Source: Mycobacterium paragordonae
GTDB lineage: Bacteria; Actinomycetota; Actinomycetes; Mycobacteriales; Mycobacteriaceae
Length of the DNA stretch: 64,000 nt
Direction: 5' to 3'
Assembly: GCF_003614435.1 (NCBI RefSeq)
Contig: NZ_CP025546.1
Span: forward strand, 1,860,001-1,924,000
A program made the position numbers and the translations under genes. Shown in pieces: positions 16,377 to 25,550 of this stretch. The notes below the pieces were generated by a model that was not told the origin of the DNA, ran no database searches, and saw nothing but the letters and a program-made list of their open reading frames with translations. Every line of letters begins with the position of its first letter. The stretch's first letter is position 1.

Positions 16377-16601
16377 TCAGGCCACCGGGTGGCTCAGGGA
16401 CGCCTCGGCGAGTTCCTGCCGCACGCGCTTCTCGACCAGCAGTGGGATGAAGTCCCGAATGGGGCTGGCCTGGAATCGGGAATGGTGTTCGCGGACGGCG
16501 GCGTCGAGCACCTCGATGCTGATTCCGGGGAACTGCTCCATCAGGCGGCGCTCGATCTCAGCGATCCGGGTCTGCTCACTGATCCCTGCGCGCGGCGGCA
16601 T
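16377..16601 (-). CDS. three-helix-bundle dimerisation-domain protein
   Basis: The 74-residue product reads RIAEIERRLMEQFPG...IRDFIPLLVEKRVRQEL. This matches the small actinobacterial three-helix-bundle proteins in which a helix ends with a Phe-Pro turn and the last helix carries the IRDF-x-P-x-L-V-E signature. Known members are short, cytosolic and of unknown function. It stands alone, divergent from the SRPBCC gene. Confidence 0.75.
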   Translation of the reverse strand: MPPRAGISEQTRIAEIERRLMEQFPGISIEVLDAAVREHHSRFQASPIRDFIPLLVEKRVRQELAEASLSHPVA

Positions 16602-16687
16602 GGTGAAAAGGATTGCCCGGGCGATGACGGTTCGTCAAACCGAAGGTTAACGATTGTCCGCGAGGTCTGTTCGGCCGGCACAGATGC

Positions 16688-16705
16688 ATGTACCATTTGG
16701 TACAT
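16688..16705. promoter_or_regulatory. operator-like palindrome overlapping a start codon
   Basis: ATGTACCA-TT-TGGTACAT is a perfect 8-bp inverted repeat with a 2-bp spacer. Its right arm includes the first two bases of the ATG (16704) of the SRPBCC gene. This size is typical of TetR operators, and a TetR gene follows in the same operon. Confidence 0.65.
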
Positions 16706-17150
16706 GATTACTGAGAGCGGCGTCGAGATCGACGCACCCACGTCCCTGGTGTGGGACGTGTTCAGCGACGTCGAGCGCTGGCCGGAATGGACCGCATCGG
16801 TCACCGAACTGGTCGCCCTGGACGGGTCCGGTCTTGCCGTGGGAAAGCGCTTCCAGATCAAGCAACCCAAGTTGCCCAAGCTCGTGTGGGAAGTGACGGA
16901 TGTCGCACCCGGCGTGTCGTGGACCTGGGTGCAACGCTCGCCGGGCGGCGCCACGTCCGCTCTGCATTCGCTGACCCCGATCGTCGGGGACCGGACGCTG
17001 GTGCGTCAGGTACTCGATCAACGGGGGCCGGTAGGCGCGCTCATTGCCAGGTTCATGATCCGCACTACCCGCCGTTATCTGGAGATGGAGGCTCAGGGCC
17101 TCAAGGCCCGCAGCGAGCAACTGCGGCATTCACTTGGCCCGCACTCCTGA
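16704..17150 (+). CDS. SRPBCC (START-like) ligand-binding protein
   Basis: The 148-residue protein has the polyketide-cyclase/START pattern: an N-terminal beta strand (ESGVEIDAPTSLVWDVFSD), WPEWTASV, and the long C-terminal helix (RRYLEMEAQGLKARSE). The family binds hydrophobic ligands in a cavity, and some members catalyse cyclisation or dehydration. The start codon is inside an operator-like palindrome. A TetR gene overlaps its 3' end, so the pair likely forms a self-regulated ligand-responsive unit. Confidence 0.8.
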   Translation: MITESGVEIDAPTSLVWDVFSDVERWPEWTASVTELVALDGSGLAVGKRFQIKQPKLPKLVWEVTDVAPGVSWTWVQRSPGGATSALHSLTPIVGDRTLVRQVLDQRGPVGALIARFMIRTTRRYLEMEAQGLKARSEQLRHSLGPHS

Positions 17151-17685
17151 CGCCGCGCGGCGTCGGGCACTGCTCGACGCCCTGATCGACGAATTCGCTT
17201 CCGGCGGCATCGGGGACCGGTCACTGCGTGACGTGGCGGCAGCGGTCGGTACCAGTCACCGAATGCTGTTGCATCACTTCGTATCCCGCGACGAGATGCT
17301 GCTGGCGATCGTCGAGGAGGTTGAGCGCCGGCAGATGACGGTGCTCGCCGAGTTGCCCACTGACCCGGCCGAGAGTTTCGCCGCGATGTGGGCCACCCTG
17401 TGCAGTCCTGAATTGCGTCCCTTCGAGCGCCTGTTCTTCGAGTGCTACGCCCGCGGCGCGCAGGGCGAGCAGCCGTTCGCCCGGATGGTGCCCGGTGCTG
17501 TCGACGACTGGCTGGCCGAGGCGGCGAAGGTCGCCGGCTCCGCGTACGACCCGGCCCTGGTGCGGCTGGGCCTTGCCGTCACCCGCGGACTGCTGCTGGA
17601 CCTGGTGGCAACCGACGACGACGCGGGCGTCAGCACCGCCGTGCAGGCGTTCGCCGATCTGCTGCGGGATTCGGGATTCAAATAG
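17134..17685 (+). CDS. TetR-family transcriptional regulator
   Basis: The 183-residue protein uses a TTG start inside the end of the SRPBCC gene (17-bp overlap). The N-terminal helix-turn-helix (IGDRSLRDVAAAVGTSHRML LHHF region, residues 28-50) is typical of TetR, followed by an all-helical ligand domain. Overlap and the palindrome at 16688 suggest it represses its own operon. Confidence 0.8.
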   Translation: MARTPDAARRRALLDALIDEFASGGIGDRSLRDVAAAVGTSHRMLLHHFVSRDEMLLAIVEEVERRQMTVLAELPTDPAESFAAMWATLCSPELRPFERLFFECYARGAQGEQPFARMVPGAVDDWLAEAAKVAGSAYDPALVRLGLAVTRGLLLDLVATDDDAGVSTAVQAFADLLRDSGFK

Positions 17686-17709
17686 CGGACGCGCCGCGTT
17701 GCTCATCTT

Positions 17710-18591
17710 GTGAAGATTCGATTCGGGGTTGGACTGGGCTCGGACACCTCGCCTGATCAGCTTGCCGGGATTATCGATCGGCTGGAGTCCAGTGGGGTGG
17801 ACTCGCTGTGGTTCTCCGAGCTGGTGTACTCGCCGGCGGTCGATCCCATGGTCGGCATGGCCTACGCGTTGGCGCGCACCCGGCGGTTGAAGGTAGGCAC
17901 GTCGGTGGCGGTGCTGCCCGGGCGGCACCCGGTGCTGGTGGCCAAGCAACTGGCCTCGCTGGCGGCGCTGGCGCCCAAGCGGGTCCTTCCAGTGTTCGGT
18001 CTGCGCTCGGCGATCGCGGCCGAGCGCGAAGTGTTCGTGGTCCCCGACGGGGAGCGGGCGGCGGTGTTCGACGAGTCGCTGCGGATCCTGCGCGCCGCGC
18101 TGGTCGAGGACGCCGCCAGTTACCGGGGCCGGTTCTTCACGTTCACCGACGCGGCTGTCGCGCCCCGGCCGTCTCCGCCGTTGGACATCTGGCTGGGCGG
18201 CTCGTCGCAAGCGGGGTTCCGCCGCATCGGGGCGTTGGCCGACGGGTGGCTCGGCAGTTTTCTCACCCCGGCCGAAGCGCGGCAGGGCCGCGAGGCCATC
18301 GAACATGCGGCGGCGCAGGCAGGACGGCGCATCGAAGCCGACCACTTCGGCATCTCGCTCGCGGTCGCCGACGGCGAACTACCTGCGGAACTGGCCGCGG
18401 CCGTGCGCCGGCGCCGTGCCGATCTTGATCCCGAGGAGCTGGTCGCCGCGGGCTGGGACCAGCTGCATCGGCAACTCGACGGCTATCTGGAGGCGGGGTT
18501 GACGAAGTTCGTCATCAGGCCGGTCGGCGCGGCGGCCGTGGACGGCTTCATCGACCGCTTCGTCGCAGAGCTGCTGCCGCGCCAGAACTGA
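17710..18591 (+). CDS. LLM-class (F420-type) oxidoreductase
   Basis: The 293-residue product has a GTG start (MKIRFGVGLGSD). The luciferase-like TIM-barrel pattern is clear: DSLWFSELVYSPAVDPMVG, RLKVGTSVAVLPGRHPVLVAKQLASL and PLDIWLGGSS. Actinobacterial members of this group mostly use coenzyme F420. The substrate is unknown. It follows the TetR gene by 24 bp and could be its third operon member. Confidence 0.82.
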   Translation: MKIRFGVGLGSDTSPDQLAGIIDRLESSGVDSLWFSELVYSPAVDPMVGMAYALARTRRLKVGTSVAVLPGRHPVLVAKQLASLAALAPKRVLPVFGLRSAIAAEREVFVVPDGERAAVFDESLRILRAALVEDAASYRGRFFTFTDAAVAPRPSPPLDIWLGGSSQAGFRRIGALADGWLGSFLTPAEARQGREAIEHAAAQAGRRIEADHFGISLAVADGELPAELAAAVRRRRADLDPEELVAAGWDQLHRQLDGYLEAGLTKFVIRPVGAAAVDGFIDRFVAELLPRQN

Positions 18592-18639
18592 GCACACTCC
18601 CGTGATTGACTCCGGACTCTTTGTGGGTACAGCATCCGC

Positions 18640-20748
18640 ATGGACCGCCCTGACACGATCATCGAAATCCATCGTGAACGCGTGCAGGACCAGACGGCCG
18701 AAATGTTCAGTGGCGACAAGCGCAGCGAGTCGGTGGATGGCACCGGCTACTCGGCGACTGCCACCCTGGACCTCACGCTCGACCGGGTCTGGTTCATCGT
18801 CGACTCGCACCAACGAGCGTGGCAGGAACAGCACGGCGATGAAACACGCGATCCGCTAAGGCATTTCGCGATCGACCTGGTGGTCTTCGATTCGAGGATC
18901 GTCATCGATTCGGTGACCTGCATCCCCCTGGTCGAGCTTCCCCCGGCGACAATCACCATCCCGGACGGCCCGCGGTCGGGGGAGTCACGGGAGATCCCCT
19001 ACAACGAGATCCCACTGTTCGGGCGACTGATCATTCACGACCAGCTCGAGCGGCACGAGATCGAGCCCGGTCAGCAGACCATCGCGCTGAACTTCACCGC
19101 CCAGGACGCTCCGGTGCTGCTGGCCGGCGCGCTGTCCGACCGGTACGCGCCCCGACTGTTCGGGCCGAACGTCGAACGCCGCGCCGACGGCACCACCGCG
19201 CTCACCGGACAAGACCCGCGGATCAGCTGGGAACTCGACTACGCCGAAGCGCACTGGATCACCCACAGCATCGCGGGCCAACTGCTGGTGAACATGGAAA
19301 AGCTGCAGCATCCCGGCCTCTCGGACGACGAGGCCACAACCAGGGTGCTCGACTCGCTCGCCACGCAGATCGCCGATGCGATCCGCCCTCAGCTGGCCGA
19401 CATGGGCGACAACGGGATTCAGAGTCTGTTGCCGACGCCCCTGGACGTGGATCCGGACGCGGCCGACGACAGCACGGTCAAGGCTCTCGATGCCATCGTG
19501 CACCGCTTCGAAGTCGGCGACACCACCCAGGAATCGATGGTGGTTCAACTGCAGACGCTGCGCGAACTGCCCGCCGGTGAGCAGCTGCCACCATCGATTC
19601 TGGCCGAAAACCCGCATGAGAAAACTGGATTGGCTGCCACCGGGTGGGGCATTCTGCGCCAGGTGCGCGACACCGTGATGAACAGTTTCGACCTGGACGA
19701 GACCGACTTCGACCCCGACGTGCCGTGCCTGTTGCGCGGGCCCAAGACTGTCAGCATCGGTGGCGACGACCGCAGCCTCGACGCGCTCGACGCCGACATC
19801 CTGCCGCGCACCGGAGACGGCCGGTTGGTGATCGACGGGACCGTCAGCGCCGAAACCAAGCTGTACGACTTCAAGGCCAACTTCAAAGTCACCTACGAGA
19901 TGGGCCTCGACGAAATACCGCGCGACCCGAAGGTGGAGGAGACCCGGCGCGCCAATCTGAAGACCGTGGAAAGCCTGGAACAGGCGCTGCAGGAAGCGGG
20001 CGAGAAGAAACGCGCGGGCGAGCTCAGCGGCGAGGACTACGAGGCGGAAGTCAAGCGGGTCAGTGAGCTCTTCGACGAGCTGCCACGCACCGTCGGGGTC
20101 CGGCCGGCGCAGAATCCGCCGGAGCCCGAGGTGAACCCGGACTTCAGCCTCACCGCTGCCGGAAAGGTGGCCACGGCGGCCGGCGCCGTGGCCGTCGCCG
20201 GCCTGGTCGCGCTCCCGGTGACCGCCGCGGCGGGGGCCGCGGGAGTCGGCGTGGCCGGGGCGGGTGGCCTGTTGACACTCGCGATCGCGCAGTACCTCAC
20301 CACGGTGCTGACGATCGACTGGTTCGGCACCGGGATCGGGTCGCGTCAGGTCAAGAAGTCGCTGAACGACCAACCCGAGGGCACCTCCCTGCCGCCCATC
20401 GGCATTCCGGTCGACGTGAACCTCAACCGCCAGCGACTTGCGGTGTACTTCCGCCCGCTGCCCGGCAAGTTGTGGGTCAGCTGCCTGCAGGCGGAGGAAT
20501 CCGAAGACCTTGAGCACCTTGATATTCGGACCGTCGGCGGCGAGTGGCCCACCGACGGCCGACCGTGGAGACTGTCCAACGACGACGCCCTGCTCTACGT
20601 CGCTTCCGAGGAGCTGGAACTCCTCGTCGAGCCCGACACCGACGGGGCCAACGAACTACCCATCAGCGTCGCCACGGCAGCCGACGGACACCCTTACCTG
20701 TGTGTGGAGGGAGATCCCGACCGGCTGCGCCGGCTGCCACGCGGATAG
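18640..20748 (+). CDS. unrecognised 702-residue protein with Ala/Gly hydrophobic segment
   Basis: The protein has 702 residues, starting MDRPDTIIEIHRERVQ. I recognise no family. It has a beta-rich N-terminal third (strand-like VVFDSRIVIDSVTCIPLVEL, TIALNFTAQDAPVLLAGALS), a middle with long acidic helices, a charged coiled stretch near 440-480 (LEQALQEAGEKKRAGEL), then an Ala/Gly-rich hydrophobic segment (about 507-555) that could cross the membrane once or twice, and a beta-rich C-terminus. There is no signal peptide and no catalytic signature. A 510-codon open frame on the opposite strand is a GC-driven shadow. It stands alone between an LLM gene and a convergent SDR. Confidence 0.8.
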   Translation: MDRPDTIIEIHRERVQDQTAEMFSGDKRSESVDGTGYSATATLDLTLDRVWFIVDSHQRAWQEQHGDETRDPLRHFAIDLVVFDSRIVIDSVTCIPLVELPPATITIPDGPRSGESREIPYNEIPLFGRLIIHDQLERHEIEPGQQTIALNFTAQDAPVLLAGALSDRYAPRLFGPNVERRADGTTALTGQDPRISWELDYAEAHWITHSIAGQLLVNMEKLQHPGLSDDEATTRVLDSLATQIADAIRPQLADMGDNGIQSLLPTPLDVDPDAADDSTVKALDAIVHRFEVGDTTQESMVVQLQTLRELPAGEQLPPSILAENPHEKTGLAATGWGILRQVRDTVMNSFDLDETDFDPDVPCLLRGPKTVSIGGDDRSLDALDADILPRTGDGRLVIDGTVSAETKLYDFKANFKVTYEMGLDEIPRDPKVEETRRANLKTVESLEQALQEAGEKKRAGELSGEDYEAEVKRVSELFDELPRTVGVRPAQNPPEPEVNPDFSLTAAGKVATAAGAVAVAGLVALPVTAAAGAAGVGVAGAGGLLTLAIAQYLTTVLTIDWFGTGIGSRQVKKSLNDQPEGTSLPPIGIPVDVNLNRQRLAVYFRPLPGKLWVSCLQAEESEDLEHLDIRTVGGEWPTDGRPWRLSNDDALLYVASEELELLVEPDTDGANELPISVATAADGHPYLCVEGDPDRLRRLPRG

Positions 20749-20753
20749 GTTCG

Positions 20754-21599
20754 TCAGAACTTCGCGACGGCGCCCGCATCGACCGGCAGCGCCGCCCCGG
20801 TGATGTACTGCGACTCGTCGGAGGCAAGGAAGAGCACGGCGTTGCTGACGGCGCGTGCCTCGATCAGCGGCTTGGGCAACAGGTGAAACTGTCCGATGAT
20901 CTCGCCGGCATCCTGCACGGTGGGGTTGGGCAGGTCCGGCCGCAGCGTCCGGACGAACCAGTCGTTGTCCAGCATCGGCGTCAAAATGTTGCCCGGATGA
21001 ATCGAGTTCACCCGGATCCATTGCGGCGCAAGCTCATTGGCCAGCGAGTTCATCAGGCCGACGACGGCGTGCTTGGCCGAGGCGTAGTGGGCCATGTAAC
21101 CACCGCCGCGAATGCCCAACATCGAGCTGACCAGGATGATCGAACCGCCGCCGTTGGTCATATGCGGCAGCGCCACTTTGACGGTGTGCCACACGCCGGT
21201 CAGGTTGATGTCCATCATCGTCTGCCACGCGGATTCTTCGATCATCGCCGCGGGTGCGGGAACCCCGCTGATGCCGGCGTTCGCCACCACGATGTCGAGT
21301 GGACCCAACGCGTCCACTCCCTGCGCGACCGCGGCCCGCAACGCCTCCACGTCCCGCACGTCGGCTTTCGCGGTGACGATGCGGCGGCCCGACTTCTCCA
21401 CCAGGTCCGCGGTGTCGGCGAGGTCGCTGTCGGTCGCTCCCGGGTAAGCGACGCCGTCGATGTCCGCACAGACGTCGACCGCGACGATGTCGGCGCCCTC
21501 TTCGGCCAATCGGATCGCGTGTTCGCGCCCTTGGCCGCGTGCCGCGCCGGTGATCAATGCGACCTTGCCGGCGACTCTGCCGACCCTGTTCTCTGCCAT
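20754..21599 (-). CDS. mycofactocin-coupled short-chain dehydrogenase
   Basis: The 281-residue product starts MAENRVGRVAGK. The opening GKVALITGAARGQGREHAIRLAEEGADI and the VDVCADIDGV segment are the hallmark of the actinobacterial SDRs whose NAD is not exchangeable and is reoxidised through mycofactocin. Active-site Ser and YASAKHA (Tyr-x3-Lys) are present. It is the last of three co-directional genes (SDR, carboxymuconolactone-decarboxylase-like, SDR) and probably oxidises an alcohol intermediate of that catabolic set. Confidence 0.88.
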   Translation of the reverse strand: MAENRVGRVAGKVALITGAARGQGREHAIRLAEEGADIVAVDVCADIDGVAYPGATDSDLADTADLVEKSGRRIVTAKADVRDVEALRAAVAQGVDALGPLDIVVANAGISGVPAPAAMIEESAWQTMMDINLTGVWHTVKVALPHMTNGGGSIILVSSMLGIRGGGYMAHYASAKHAVVGLMNSLANELAPQWIRVNSIHPGNILTPMLDNDWFVRTLRPDLPNPTVQDAGEIIGQFHLLPKPLIEARAVSNAVLFLASDESQYITGAALPVDAGAVAKF

Positions 21600-21633
21600 A
21601 GCGATAGATCTTCCCATGGCGGTGCGAAGCGTT

Positions 21634-22425
21634 TCAGGCGTCGTCGACACCGCCTGCAACCGCCACCAATAGATCGTCGAGGCGCCGCGCCAGATTCCAG
21701 CCCAGGTACACGGCGAAATGCACGACGAGTTCTTCGAGTTCGGTCCGGGTCATGTCACCCAGGGTCAGGGCGGCACGGAGGTGTTCGGCCACCTCTTCGT
21801 CGATCGCGGTCGACGCGGCGCCGCAAATGCTGATGATGCGCCGATCGCGACGGGTGAGATACTTTGTGCGACTCCATATCTCGCCATACAGGTAGTCCAG
21901 GCGGGCACGCCCCTGAAACGCGGTCATGGCGGGCGGCGGCGCCACACCGTGGATCTGCTGGTATGCCGACAGGCCGCGCTCGCGGCGGACACTGTCGTCC
22001 ACCGGTTCCGACCACAACTCGAAATCCGGCGCCTCGGGTTGCGCGCCGGACTCCTGCGCGATCTTGTAGGCGCTCATCATGCCGTACACCTGCATGACCG
22101 ACGCCTTGGGCCAACCGGCCTGCGTGCCGAAGTGCAGCACGAACTCGTCGAACTCCGGGTAGCTGATGTCCCCGCTTTTCAGGGCCGCGTAGACGTGGGT
22201 CTCGATCGGGGTGATCGCGCCGGCCGCGCCCACGCACGTCAGCGTGATCCAGCGGCGGTCGCGCGGGGTGAGCACGCCGCGGCGCCACATCTCCCCGAAG
22301 ACATAGCCGATCACGCCCGCCTCGAGGTAGGCCCCGGCCGGGTCCGGGCTTGCGGTGGTCATGACGCGCTCGTACTCGGCGCGCGCAGCGGCCCGCCGCT
22401 CTTCGCGAGATGTCCACTCGCTCAT
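21634..22425 (-). CDS. duplicated carboxymuconolactone decarboxylase-like protein
   Basis: The 263-residue product starts MSEWTSREERRAA; the ATG overlaps the upstream SDR stop (ATGA). It contains two CMD/AhpD-like helical units: residues about 30-120 (TPRDRRWITLTCVGAAG) and about 165-260 (TRRDRRIISICGAAS). Neither unit shows the AhpD CxxC pair, so a peroxidase role is unlikely. It is more likely a decarboxylase-like or structural relative in a catabolic operon. The exact reaction is unknown. Confidence 0.8.
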   Translation of the reverse strand: MSEWTSREERRAAARAEYERVMTTASPDPAGAYLEAGVIGYVFGEMWRRGVLTPRDRRWITLTCVGAAGAITPIETHVYAALKSGDISYPEFDEFVLHFGTQAGWPKASVMQVYGMMSAYKIAQESGAQPEAPDFELWSEPVDDSVRRERGLSAYQQIHGVAPPPAMTAFQGRARLDYLYGEIWSRTKYLTRRDRRIISICGAASTAIDEEVAEHLRAALTLGDMTRTELEELVVHFAVYLGWNLARRLDDLLVAVAGGVDDA

Positions 22426-23198
22426 CAGAATCGCATGATCCAGCCGCCGTCGACCGAGATGGTCTGGCCGTTGATCCACTCCCCGGCGGGTGAGCACAGC
22501 AGCAGCATCGTGCCGACCAGATCGGCCGGCGGCCCCGAGGTCTTGCCCGGAATCTGCGCGCCGAGGATCTCGCGGATCGGCGAATCTTTCGGCAGGCTCA
22601 CGTACGCGCTGTCGTTGTCGACCAGCCCGGGCGCGATCCCGTTGACGTTGATGCCGCGTGATCCGAGCTCGCTGGCCAGGTTGCAGGTCAGTCCGTGCAG
22701 AGCGTATTTCGAGACCCCGTAGATCCCGCCGGCCATGAACGCACCGGCGGACAGGCCGTTGACGACACGCCCGCCACCGCGCGACGACATCGACTCAACC
22801 ACCGCCTGGGTACACAACAACGGACCGCGCAGGTTCACGTTGAGCACCCGATCCCAGTCCGGCACGGGCATATTCGACAACCCGTAAGGCGGCAGGTCGG
22901 TCATTACGGCCGCGTTGTTGATCAGGATGTCGATGCCGCCGAACGCGGCGACCGTCGCCGACGCCATCTCGGCGGCCGACTCCGCAGAGGTGACGTCCAG
23001 ACGGACCGCCAGAGCCTGAAAACCCTTGTCTGTCAACGCCTTGGCGGTGAGTCGCGCCGCATCGAGGTTGATGTCGGCGATGACGACCGCGGCGCCGACG
23101 CCGCACAGTGCCTCGGCGTACACCTCACCGATGCCGCCGGCCCCACCGGTGACCACGGCGACCTTGCCGGTGAGGTCGAAGAGTTGCTTCAAGTCCAT
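22425..23198 (-). CDS. short-chain dehydrogenase/reductase
   Basis: The 257-residue product starts MDLKQLFDLTGK. It has the classical SDR order: nucleotide-binding TGGAGGIG, NNAAV, catalytic Ser in NGLSAGAF and YGVSKYA (Tyr-x3-Lys), and C-terminal INGQTISVDGGW. It is the first gene of a three-gene minus-strand operon and divergent from the ALDH operon at 23284. Substrate unknown. Confidence 0.87.
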   Translation of the reverse strand: MDLKQLFDLTGKVAVVTGGAGGIGEVYAEALCGVGAAVVIADINLDAARLTAKALTDKGFQALAVRLDVTSAESAAEMASATVAAFGGIDILINNAAVMTDLPPYGLSNMPVPDWDRVLNVNLRGPLLCTQAVVESMSSRGGGRVVNGLSAGAFMAGGIYGVSKYALHGLTCNLASELGSRGINVNGIAPGLVDNDSAYVSLPKDSPIREILGAQIPGKTSGPPADLVGTMLLLCSPAGEWINGQTISVDGGWIMRF

Positions 23199-23205
23199 TC
23201 GAGCA

Positions 23206-23263
23206 TTAGGCACCACTTGCTTAATGAAGTCAAGTGCCTTAAAACTAAGTAATACGTCTTAAT
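23206..23263. promoter_or_regulatory. divergent promoter region with inverted repeats
   Basis: In the 85-bp region between the SDR (start 23198) and ALDH (start 23284), TTAGGCAC...ACTTG (23206-23219) faces CAAGTGCCTTAA (23231-23242). A second AT-rich motif, TAAG-N8-CTTA, lies at 23246-23261. These are plausible binding sites for the TetR encoded at the end of the ALDH operon. A GGAGG-type ribosome-binding site follows at 23272-23277. Confidence 0.5.
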
Positions 23264-23283
23264 CGCGGAGCTGGAGGATTGCG

Positions 23284-24750
23284 ATGACCGTCGACCTGAG
23301 CGTTCCCGTCGTGCATCTGCACATCGGGGGAGAGGCGCGCACCGGCGGCTCGGGCGGGGTGCACCAGCACGTCTATCCCGCGACCGGTGAGGTGCAGGGT
23401 CCGGTGCCGTTGGCCGGCCCGGACGACGTGGACGCCGCCGTCGGAGCGGCGCACCAAGCGTATGCCCAGTGGCGGGCCTGGCGGCCGTCGGAGCGGGCCC
23501 GGGTGCTGCGCCGGCTGGGAGAGCTGATGGAGCGCGACGCCGCCGAGATCGCCCGGCTTTCGGTGCTGGACAACGGAATGTCGGCCGGCATGAGCCAGCC
23601 TTTGGTCGCCATCATGGCCAATTGGACGTCGTACTACGCCGGTTGGGCCGACAAGGTGGAAGGACGGGTTACGTCGTTCCCGGCGAACCAGCGCGAGCTC
23701 GGCTACTCGATGCCGGAACCCTATGGCGTCGTGGGAATCATCCTCACCTGGAACGGGCCGGTCGTTTCCGTCGGCATGAAACTGATCCCGGCGCTGGCGG
23801 CCGGAAACACCGTCGTCATGAAACCTTCCGAGCTGACCCCGTATGCGACGGAACACCTGATGGGTCTCGTCAAAGAAGCCGGAATCCCGGACGGGATCGT
23901 GAATCTCGTGCTGGGCGGACCCGAGACGGGGGACGCCCTGGTGCGTCACCCGCTGGTCAACAAGGTCAGCTTCACCGGCGGTCCGGCCACCGCGCGCAAG
24001 ATCCTGACGCGCTGCGCCGAGTCCCTCAAACCGGCCGTGCTGGAACTCGGCGGCAAGTCCGCCAACGTGCTCTTCCCCGATGCCGACCTGGATACGGCGG
24101 TCGCCGTCAACGCATTCAGCGTATTGGGCACCCTGGCCGGACAGGGATGCGCAATCCCGTCGCGCATGATCGTGCACAACGACATCTACGACGACGTCGC
24201 TGATCGCGTGCTGGCGATCGTGTCCGGCATGCGATGCGGTGACCCGTTCGACCCCGCGACACTCATCAGTCCGGTGGTGACTCGTGAAGCGCGGCAACGG
24301 ATCCTGGCCATGATCGACCGGGCGCAGACCGACGGAGCGAAGCTGCTGGCCGGTGGCCGAGTCCCCGATTACCTGTCCCGGGAGTGCTCCGACGGCTTCT
24401 TCGTGGAGCCGACCGTCTTCGGCGACGTGGAGCCCGATTCCGAACTCGGCCAGATCGAGGTGTTCGGGCCGGTGCTGTCCCTGATGCGGTTCGAGACGGA
24501 GGAGCAGGCGATCGCGATCGCGAACTCGACCGAATACGGCTTGGCCGCTTACGTTTACACCAAAGACATCGACCGGGTGCAGCGGCTGGTGTCCGCGCTC
24601 GACGCGGGCGGTGTTTACGTCAATGGAGCCAGCCCCGTCACCGGTTGCGAGCTTGCCTTCGGCGGCGTCGGCATCTCCGGCTACGGCCGCGAAGGTGGCG
24701 AGGAGGGATTGTTCGAGTTCCTGCGCACCAAGGCGGTGGGGATCGCATGA
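23284..24750 (+). CDS. aldehyde dehydrogenase
   Basis: The 488-residue product carries all ALDH catalytic features: oxyanion Asn157 (TWNGP), general base Glu254 (LELGGKSAN) and nucleophile Cys289 (GQGCAIPSR). FTGGPATARK supplies NAD-binding contacts. It oxidises an aldehyde to an acid with NAD(P). It is the first gene of a four-gene unit (ALDH, SDR, 6PGDH-like, TetR) with 4-bp overlaps throughout, suggesting a compact alcohol/aldehyde catabolic pathway. Confidence 0.9.
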   Translation: MTVDLSVPVVHLHIGGEARTGGSGGVHQHVYPATGEVQGPVPLAGPDDVDAAVGAAHQAYAQWRAWRPSERARVLRRLGELMERDAAEIARLSVLDNGMSAGMSQPLVAIMANWTSYYAGWADKVEGRVTSFPANQRELGYSMPEPYGVVGIILTWNGPVVSVGMKLIPALAAGNTVVMKPSELTPYATEHLMGLVKEAGIPDGIVNLVLGGPETGDALVRHPLVNKVSFTGGPATARKILTRCAESLKPAVLELGGKSANVLFPDADLDTAVAVNAFSVLGTLAGQGCAIPSRMIVHNDIYDDVADRVLAIVSGMRCGDPFDPATLISPVVTREARQRILAMIDRAQTDGAKLLAGGRVPDYLSRECSDGFFVEPTVFGDVEPDSELGQIEVFGPVLSLMRFETEEQAIAIANSTEYGLAAYVYTKDIDRVQRLVSALDAGGVYVNGASPVTGCELAFGGVGISGYGREGGEEGLFEFLRTKAVGIA

Positions 24751-25550
24751 GCAAGCCCCTGAAGTTGAACGGAGCGGTCGCGGTGCTGACCGGGGCGGGC
24801 AGCGGCATCGGTCGGGCCACTGCGGTCGAATTCGCGCAGCGCGGCGCCCGGGTGGTGGTGAGCGATCTGTCAGCGGACCGCGTCACCGAGGTCGTCGAGG
24901 AGATCACCGCCTTGGGCAGGCCGGCGATCGGGCTGCCCGTGGACGTGACCGTCGAACGCGATCTCGAGAATTTGCGTGACGCCGCCCTGCAAAGGTTCAG
25001 CCGGATCGACGTGGTGATGAACAATGTCGGCGTGCTGGCCGTCGGCGCGCCAGAAACGTTGCCCGACGAGGCGTGGACCCGCACCATCGACGTCAACCTG
25101 TTCAGCATCGCGCGCAGCAACCGGGTGTTCCTTCCCGGTCTGATCGCGCAGGGCAGCGGCCATGTGATCAACACCGCGTCGGCCTCCGGGTTGCTGGCGT
25201 ACGGTTTCGACCGGCTGCCCTACGTGGCGTCCAAGCACGCGATCGTCGGGCTGTCCGAGGCGCTGGCCGCCTACCTGGGCCCCAAAGGCGTTGGGGTGAC
25301 CTGCCTTTGCCCGTCCGGAGTGATCACGAACATCCTGGAAGGCATCACGGTGTACGGCGACGCGGCTCCGACCCCGCTGGCGCCGGCGCACCAGATCGTA
25401 GCCGCAGAGGATGTCGGGAACCTCACCGCCGACGCGGTGGAGACGGGGCGCTTCCTGGTGGTGACGGCCCCGGAGGTGCACGATGCACTCATGCGTCGCG
25501 CCACCGACATCGAGGCCTACATCCAGGCAAGCATCGAGGCACAGGGATGA
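24747..25550 (+). CDS. short-chain dehydrogenase/reductase
   Basis: The ATG overlaps the ALDH stop (ATGA). The 267 residues show TGAGSGIG, NNVGV, the catalytic Ser (NTASASGLL) and YVASKHA. It is a classical SDR whose oxidised product could feed the adjacent aldehyde dehydrogenase. It is cotranscribed with its neighbours by overlap. Confidence 0.87.
   Translation: MSKPLKLNGAVAVLTGAGSGIGRATAVEFAQRGARVVVSDLSADRVTEVVEEITALGRPAIGLPVDVTVERDLENLRDAALQRFSRIDVVMNNVGVLAVGAPETLPDEAWTRTIDVNLFSIARSNRVFLPGLIAQGSGHVINTASASGLLAYGFDRLPYVASKHAIVGLSEALAAYLGPKGVGVTCLCPSGVITNILEGITVYGDAAPTPLAPAHQIVAAEDVGNLTADAVETGRFLVVTAPEVHDALMRRATDIEAYIQASIEAQG

Noticed and set aside
16218..16704. Long N-terminal extension of the SRPBCC protein through the 20-bp repeats
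   Set aside because: The repeats are non-coding (period 20), and a START-fold protein begins naturally at 16704.
18985..20517. 510-codon open frame on the minus strand
   Set aside because: It is opposite the 702-residue plus-strand gene and reads as Arg/Gly/Val-rich low-complexity sequence, a GC-driven shadow.
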